Shown in pieces: positions 58,399 through 64,000 of a stretch of DNA of 64,000 nt. Within the stretch, counting starts at the first letter, position 1. Each line of letters begins with the position of its first letter. Under the pieces are notes generated by a model. The model ran no database searches, was not told the origin of the DNA, and saw nothing but the letters and a program-made list of their open reading frames with translations. Source of the DNA: Asterias amurensis. Taxonomy: Eukaryota; Echinodermata; Asteroidea; Forcipulatida; Asteriidae. The translations under genes were made by a program, and so were the position numbers. The DNA lies in assembly GCF_032118995.1 (NCBI RefSeq), contig NC_092661.1:7378494-7442493 (forward strand), in the 5' to 3' direction.

Positions 58399-59210
58399 TT
58401 TAAAGACACTGGATACTATTGGTAATTGTCAAAGACCAGTCTTCTCACTTAGTGTATCTCAACATATGCATAAAATAACAAACCTGTAAAAATTTGGGCT
58501 CAATTGGTCGTCAAATTTGTGAGAGAATAATGGAAGAAAAAACGCCATTGTTGCACAAGTTGTGTGCTTTCAGATGCTTGATTTCAAGACCTCAAAATCA
58601 AATTCTGAGGTTTCGAAATCAAATTCAGATATTTAAGTGAGAAATTACTTTTTTTCTCAAAAAGTATGTTACTTATTAATATAATAATGGACACTTTTAA
58701 AGCACCGGTATCCGCCGCAAGCGGAGCTCATGGCGCTACTCTACAAAAGAACAACTACTAAGCAATGAAAGTAGCAAAACAAAATAAGAAAATAAACTTA
58801 ACAAAAAGCCTCTCTATGAAGATGAGTTTTTAAACTGATGTTGAATGTGTTGAGTGATTTGGAGAATTTCACAGTGTTCGGGAGGGAGTTCCAAAAGCTT
58901 TGGTGCTGCGCTCTGAAAACTTCTCTCCCCCCATCGACGTTTAGTTGTTTTTTCCTGGATGAGTTTGTGTTTTGTAGACCGTAAGCCACGATGTCCTGTG
59001 GTGTATATCTGCACAAGATCACTTAAATATGCTGCCAATGTTCCTGATTGACAAGAAAACAGACTATAGATGTTGCTATCACCTGGCTTGCCAGAGGGAG
59101 CTGTTTCTCACATTGTTTTATCTTATCAACAACTCTCCATTACTCATTATCAAGTAAGTTTTTATGCTAATAATTATTTTGAGTAATTACCAAGTGTTCA
59201 TTGCCTTTAT
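58399..59210 (-). mobile_element. MITE family A copy split by a LINE fragment
   Basis: The left half starts TTAAAGACACTGGATACTAT. The right half starts GAGGGAGCTGTTTCTCACAT and ends near 59210. About 400 bp of LINE-type DNA separate them. Confidence 0.75.
58798..59040 (-). pseudogene. Non-LTR retrotransposon fragment (ORF tail, frameshifted)
   Basis: One frame gives AAYLSDLVQIYT. After a one-base shift another gives PQDIVAYGLQNTN and SFWNSLPNTVKFSKSLNTF, ending SLKTHLHREAF. It is the typical C-terminus of CR1/L2-like elements and is inactive. Confidence 0.78.
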
Positions 59211-59214
59211 TTAA

Positions 59215-60285
59215 GGAGTTGTTACAAATTTAAGGCTAGTCCTAAATTAGGATGTAACTCATCCTAACTGGAGATAGACTTGTATTAACTCTTAATGAAA
59301 TCCACCCGTAGGGCACTAATGTAAAGCGCATGGATACGTTATTGTAAAATGTGCTTCATAAGAACTTCATATATGTAGTTATTAATATTGGGTGGTAATC
59401 TGCCGTGAACTAATGGACATTGATCCAACAGTCTTTCATGGAGGACTTTGCCAAAACCATGCTCTTCTTTTTCCATAAAATGTTCCCATAAGGTTTCAAG
59501 AATATCTCATTCCAGACCAGCATCATTAGAGAGTAGTCTTTACTCAAATTTCATTTATTTGCAAACATGTAGCAAAAAACCCACAATGTGGTACACTTTA
59601 TGTCTACTTTGATCAAAAGTATAAAGTAAGGTTTTATATCAATTATCTACAGCACTGAATTTGTACATATTTTACAGAAAAACGTGATAGAATCTTAAAA
59701 TATACAAAGAGTTGCTTCTACTTGATGTGACGAATAAAAATATAAAAACAGCAAAATTGTTGTTGTTCAGTTTTCTTGGTAAATTGTAAGTATCTTGCAT
59801 CTATGAAAAAAAAAGCATTAGGAAAAGACCACACAAAACAACAAAGCAATGTGTAAATTTGTGCATAAAAAGGCTGTACTGAAATCATCTGTAAATACAT
59901 TATTTCTCTGAACAAAGTCTTACTAATACTACTCACTAATACTACCCAAGAGTACACAAACCCAATTCATAGTATTTTTGACTTTGTGTTGATTTCAAAA
60001 CATAAAGTAATTCCTGAAACCAATGAGTTTAAGTATCGCGGACATGGAAATGGGTTGGTTTCTCAGTCAGAATTTCAATATTCACTTGCTGTGTAGTTAC
60101 AATTTATTAGGTGTATCCTACATTGTAAATCAATATCTAATGCAGTCAAGTCAGGGAAATTGTTGTGGAAGACACAATTTTTTGGATTAAAAGTTCAAAA
60201 GACAGTATTCTTTATTTTCTTTGTGTACAAAGTAAAGATGGCGCAGCGTGCCGACTACACTTCAACACCAATTGAATGATTTCAC
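59215..60285. other. Intergenic, A/T-rich, nothing recognised
   Basis: No exon or repeat boundary could be identified. AATAAA occurs near 59733. Confidence 0.4.
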
Positions 60286-60840
60286 TTGTTTCAATATAGC
60301 TCTGTAGGCCCACCACCATTGCATTCAGTACTTTGCTATGGAAGACCTTCATATACAACGTATACAGAATTCAGCAGCTCGTCTAGTTTCTCGCACAAAG
60401 AAATCAGACCACATCACTCCTGTTCTGCGCTCCTTACACTGGCTCCCTGTGTCTCAAAGGATCCAATTTAAAGTTAAACATGGTCTAGCCTCTAAATATA
60501 TCTCAGAATTACTTATTCCTAAAAAGCAACCTACAACTCGTGTTTTTCAATCATCATCTACTGCCCACCTGGAATTCAACTCTAGTCCTATCCCCCGCAC
60601 TCGCTATGGAAACCGCTCCTTCTCAATCGCCACTCTTTGGAAAAATCTTCCCGTTCACATCCGTGCCTCATCTACACTGGACTCATTTAAAACCGCTCTA
60701 AAAACACACTTATTTAAATCCATCTAGTCTATTCAGTTTCTGCTATTTCATCCCACTTTTAATTGTGATTTTTTGTTATCTTACACTTCCTGTTCAGCGC
60801 TTAGAAACCTTGTATTAAGCGCTGTATAAATGCATGTTTT
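60286..60840 (+). pseudogene. Non-LTR retrotransposon 3' end (CR1/L2-like), 5'-truncated
   Basis: IQNSAARLVSRTKKSDHITP, VLRSLHWLPVSQRIQFKV and IATLWKNLPVHIRASSTLDS with a stop at 60727 are the end of ORF2. A short stretch normally after QFKV is missing, and the frame is broken before 60338. The tail CAGCGCTTAGAAACC ... AAGCGCTGTATAAATG is the usual 3' hairpin region. Confidence 0.85.
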
Positions 60841-61205
60841 TTATGTAATCAACGTCAGGCTGAGAGCAAGTTTGAGTGCACACATTTAGTCGACCCGTGA
60901 TCGACTAGCAACGTACTTGCGCAGTGACATACTCACTTGAACGACTCATTGGAAGCCTAGTCAACCATTGGTACCATGGTATAGAGCATTCCATTGCCTT
61001 CTGCCGTTCCCTTCTGCGCTTTACACATGTAAGCATGGAACAGGCTATCCGAGCAAGGAAGAAACCATAGTCCTGAGGCTGGTTCCAAATGGACAACCAT
61101 AGTGGTCAAAGTTAATATTCTTTATCCCCGATGCAAATTTAACATCTATTATATCGTTGCGGTACCCGCTGCCAAAACATAGGATTCGAACTGCCTCTAG
61201 CTGCC

Positions 61206-61380
61206 GGGCAACCTCGGTAGTCTAGTTGGTAAGAAACTGCTCTAGAATTGCAAGGGTCGTGGGTTCGAATCCCACCCAAGTAACATGCCTGTGATATTTT
61301 TTCACAGGACTCGGGAAGTACTGAGTATACAGTGCTAACACACATCGGTGTATGGGTAAAAACCAAAATTAACATAGTGG
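61206..61380 (+). mobile_element. tRNA-derived SINE (GGTAGTCTAGTTGG type)
   Basis: Box A GGTAGTCTAGTTGGTAAGA and box B GGGTTCGAATCCCACC form a tRNA-like head whose acceptor stem does not pair well. The body includes ATATTTTTTCACAGGACTCG. It is a SINE rather than a working tRNA gene. Confidence 0.75.
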
Positions 61381-61685
61381 TCAACCAATGGTCGACCAGC
61401 CTAGGTTCGATTAAAAATAGTCAACCTTTAGTTAACCCTGGAGTGCACTCAAACTTTCTCTGAATTGACAATGTAGACTGGTCCCATTGCATTCCAAAAA
61501 TCCATGATTATAGTGATATTGCTTAACATAGGGAACATGACAAAGATGGTGGTAATATCTTCTCCCAGTATTCTTCTACAAGCTTCAAAAAGAACAAACT
61601 CTCATCCAGCCTTGCAGATCGTCCCATTTACAAATACAAATAAATAACTGCCGAGTGTCCAAACATCTGATCTTAAAATCACTCC

Positions 61686-63186
61686 CTACACGGTGATATA
61701 TTTTCTGCTTTCTTCACTTCCAAATGGGGCACCAAGTGGAATAGCTGGTTCCCATACATCTAACTGTTGTACAGAGTTAAGTTCCTCGCGATACTTTCGT
61801 CTTCTTTCCTTGATGGAGAAACGCTCACTGGAAAAATTGACAAATACATTTCAGTAGGTCATTATGAACATTTGTGGTGCAATTACTTCCCCTATGATAT
61901 TTGCTTCACTGCTATTTGTCACAAACCAGCTCAAAGTTTAGCACAGACATGATGAGGCTGGTGAATTTTCAAATGAATAACATACATATACCTCGTTACA
62001 AAACAATCTTTGTGAAAAAATGGTGACTGAATGTGACTGAATGTGACTGAATGTGACTGAATGTGACTGAATGTGCCAACTAACTTTTCAATTGCCTTTC
62101 AAAAGTATCAAAGTATCCTTACAAACACAAATGAAATTGATATCGTTTTAAGTGCTTGTTTAACTCATTTTGATTCTGTTCTTGTAAAATAAATCCGTGT
62201 CCAGTAAAAATTTTGAGATGCAAGTCTGGTGAAATGTCCGCCCAAATTGAGCCTAAAAGCAAAATATCCAGGTACCCTTACATTGAGGACAATTAGAACA
62301 GACATGAAGAATACAGGGAACAAGATGAACACAGCTATCAGAGGTAAACTGAAGGATTTAAATAAACCTTTTTATTAAGCGCCCAAGAAAATTTGTGTCA
62401 TTTGATTGGACGATAGGCGGGCACGAGGCATTCGTTTTTTTTTACATCATTTCACTGACAGACTGAGCTTGCACTTCTGGTACATCCTTTTTGCACAACT
62501 GCATGCCAGACCATCACCATTCGCCTTGTTGACTGGGACAATGCCAAATCTTTCAACTCAAGAAAGTACTCTCACCATTGCATTCATAAACACTCATTAT
62601 TTGTATATTATTTAACACCCAAGCCGATCCATTGGAGGGTTGTCCGTCACATGATAAAAAATAAAATAAATGTACCATTGCAGGCTATGTCATTCACTGT
62701 GCATTTTTCAGTCCATTCTTTGATAATGCAGCAGTACAGTAACTGCAAGGCATTCTACATTATGGCGCCCGCATGTCTCAAAATATGCACAGTACAAACT
62801 CCAAACAAGTTAAACAAAAAACAAACTCCAAGTGTCAAACAAAAAGAACTGGGTAGGCCTATTTTCACAATTAAATATTGTATGCTTTGTTTTCAAAGTT
62901 TCATCCAATTAAATTGACAAAGATCTACTTGGATGTTATAAAAAACAAATAATGAATGTTTTTTATTTGTGCAATACATGTAGTGGGAATATATTTTCAT
63001 TTATTGAAAGATGGATGGTTTCATTCAACTTGGATCCGCCTCGTTGAATGGAACATTCCATCTTTCATCTTTCAATATTTGCATCATTGCACTCATAAAC
63101 ATTCATTATAATATTAAACTTACCTTGGATAACTTGGCAAGTCTTGAAGAGGGACAAACGTGTCATGTTTTTTCCGTACATCACCG
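61686..63186 (-). CDS. Unrecognised gene, last two coding exons
   Basis: Two minus-strand exons join in frame. 63186-63124 encodes GDVRKKHDTFVPLQDLPSYP and 61827-61686 encodes SERFSIKERRRKYREELNSV, QQLDVWEPAIPLGAP and FGSEESRKYITV before TAG. Both have good splice signals (TTGCAG acceptor and GTAAGT donor for the first; TTTTTCCAG acceptor for the second). The KERRRKYREEL stretch is basic and probably helical. I do not recognise the family. A faint similarity to the K-E-R-rich segments of the CSPP centrosome/spindle-pole proteins is not enough to name it. Earlier exons should lie right of the window. A further small exon between the two cannot be excluded. Confidence 0.6.
61828..63123 (-). other. 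Intron of the unrecognised minus-strand gene
   Basis: It holds a 10-bp tandem repeat at 62026-62078. No other exon or repeat family was recognised. Confidence 0.5.
62026..62078. repeat. 10-bp tandem repeat TGTGACTGAA, about five copies
   Basis: GTGACTGAATGTGACTGAAT is repeated without change. Confidence 0.95.
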
Positions 63187-63770
63187 CTGCAAGGACAAAT
63201 ACATATATAAAAACACATTACTCTATGTGTTCAAAGTATTTCTTTACTGTAAATAATCAGTCAGAGACTGTGCAAAGTTTGATTTTTTTGTTAGCCCTTC
63301 CAATTGTAGTTGTACATGATTTTGATATGAACACCTACATACCCTACCACGTCATGTATTGGGTTTTTCTTCTGTTTTTGACAAAGAAAAACGCTTGTTC
63401 AAAAATAAAAGAACAGGGTCCAATTTTTACAATGAAGTTTCAACAAAATAACAGGGAGGAAAACTTTGTATTATGATATCACATGAGTGATTTCATTCAA
63501 GGTGATCTTTTGATCTTTTACACTACAGCTCTGTTCAATATAGTCTTATTTCTATGCAAGTGGTAAAACAAGTCTAAGTTTGGAAGTTGAATAGCATTAA
63601 TGCCATTTGTGTGATGTCAAATCTTTGTGACTGGTTTCAAAAGAGAGTTAAAATTAATATTGAAATAAAATGAATAAAATGTGCCAATGTATCAATTAAC
63701 AACTTGATTTAAAATCCTTTTCTCCGGTCAACTCTCTCACATTTTTTGGTGTTTCTAATTTCATAACTTT
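63187..63770. other. Upstream intron of the unrecognised gene, nothing else seen
   Basis: A/T-rich sequence without a convincing exon. Confidence 0.4.
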
Positions 63771-64000
63771 TTAGAGGCCATTGGACACTTTCTGAACAGA
63801 ACAAAAATTAAAAGTTCACAGATTTACAAATAACTTACAGGGTTTACCGAAGGTAATGGTGAAAGACTTCCCTTGAAATAGCAGTCCATGAAAACTTTAA
63901 AACAATTATAAATTCGCGATATCGAGAATTACGGATTTATTTTAAACACATGTCATGACACAGGGAAATGTGCAGAAACAAGGGTGGGTTTTCCCGTTAT
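63771..64000 (+). mobile_element. MITE family B, cut by the window end
   Basis: It starts TTAGAGGCCATTGGACACTT and continues with GTCATGACAC and GGGTGGGTTTTCCCGTTAT, the left two-thirds of the family. Confidence 0.88.

Noticed and set aside
60338..60727. 129-codon open frame as a host gene
   Set aside because: HWLPVSQRIQFKV and LWKNLP are hallmarks of CR1/L2-like ORF2 ends. The copy is truncated and has an internal deletion.
61206..61278. tRNA gene
   Set aside because: The A and B boxes are good, but the acceptor stem pairs poorly and a SINE body with a T-run follows. It is a tRNA-derived SINE.

Overview
This is a eukaryotic (animal) window, most likely from an echinoderm and probably a sea star. 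The evidence is intron-rich genes with GT..AG splice sites, deuterostome-type proteins, repeated short terminal-inverted-repeat elements of echinoderm character, tRNA-derived SINEs and many TACATGTA-type simple runs. The animal placement is firm from the genes. The sea-star placement is inference from the repeats.

Four genes could be supported by joining exons. (1) At the left edge, on the minus strand, lie the first three coding exons of an importin-alpha gene of the KPNA1/5/6 type (2895 down to 308, running off the window). (2) On the plus strand, 21221-31931, is a complete five-exon MIX23/CCDC58 gene (147 residues). Its first exon lies 4.6 kb upstream of the others and is too short to stand out as an ORF. 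(3) On the plus strand, 37154-58033, are 13 coding exons of CHAF1B, the p60 WD40 subunit of chromatin assembly factor 1 (666 residues predicted), with a probable 5' UTR exon ending at 37058. (4) On the minus strand, 63186-61686, are the last two coding exons of a gene I do not recognise. KPNA1 and MIX23 are also near neighbours in human (3q21.1), so the left half looks like conserved deuterostome linkage.

Everything else is intron or intergenic DNA heavily loaded with mobile elements. Two related MITE families (A, starting TTAAAGGCAGTGGACAC; B, starting TTAAAGCCATTGGACAC) recur throughout, often nested or side by side. Several hAT-like elements with CAGGG/CAGGC ends carry 5- or 6-bp target duplications. 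There are several palindromic MITEs, a 0.5-kb dispersed element with CCAAT, E-box and TATA-like motifs, tRNA-like SINEs and six decayed non-LTR retrotransposon fragments.

The CHAF1B introns are the most layered part. The intron after coding exon 3 (39639-44525) contains two copies of one segment, each holding a different insertion, and two oppositely oriented MITEs that share the same 8-bp flanks. The intron after coding exon 8 (49829-52807) holds a 2-kb hAT-like element with its own 30-bp minisatellite, split by a second 1.05-kb element. I found no prokaryotic system, CRISPR array or intact transposase or reverse transcriptase gene.
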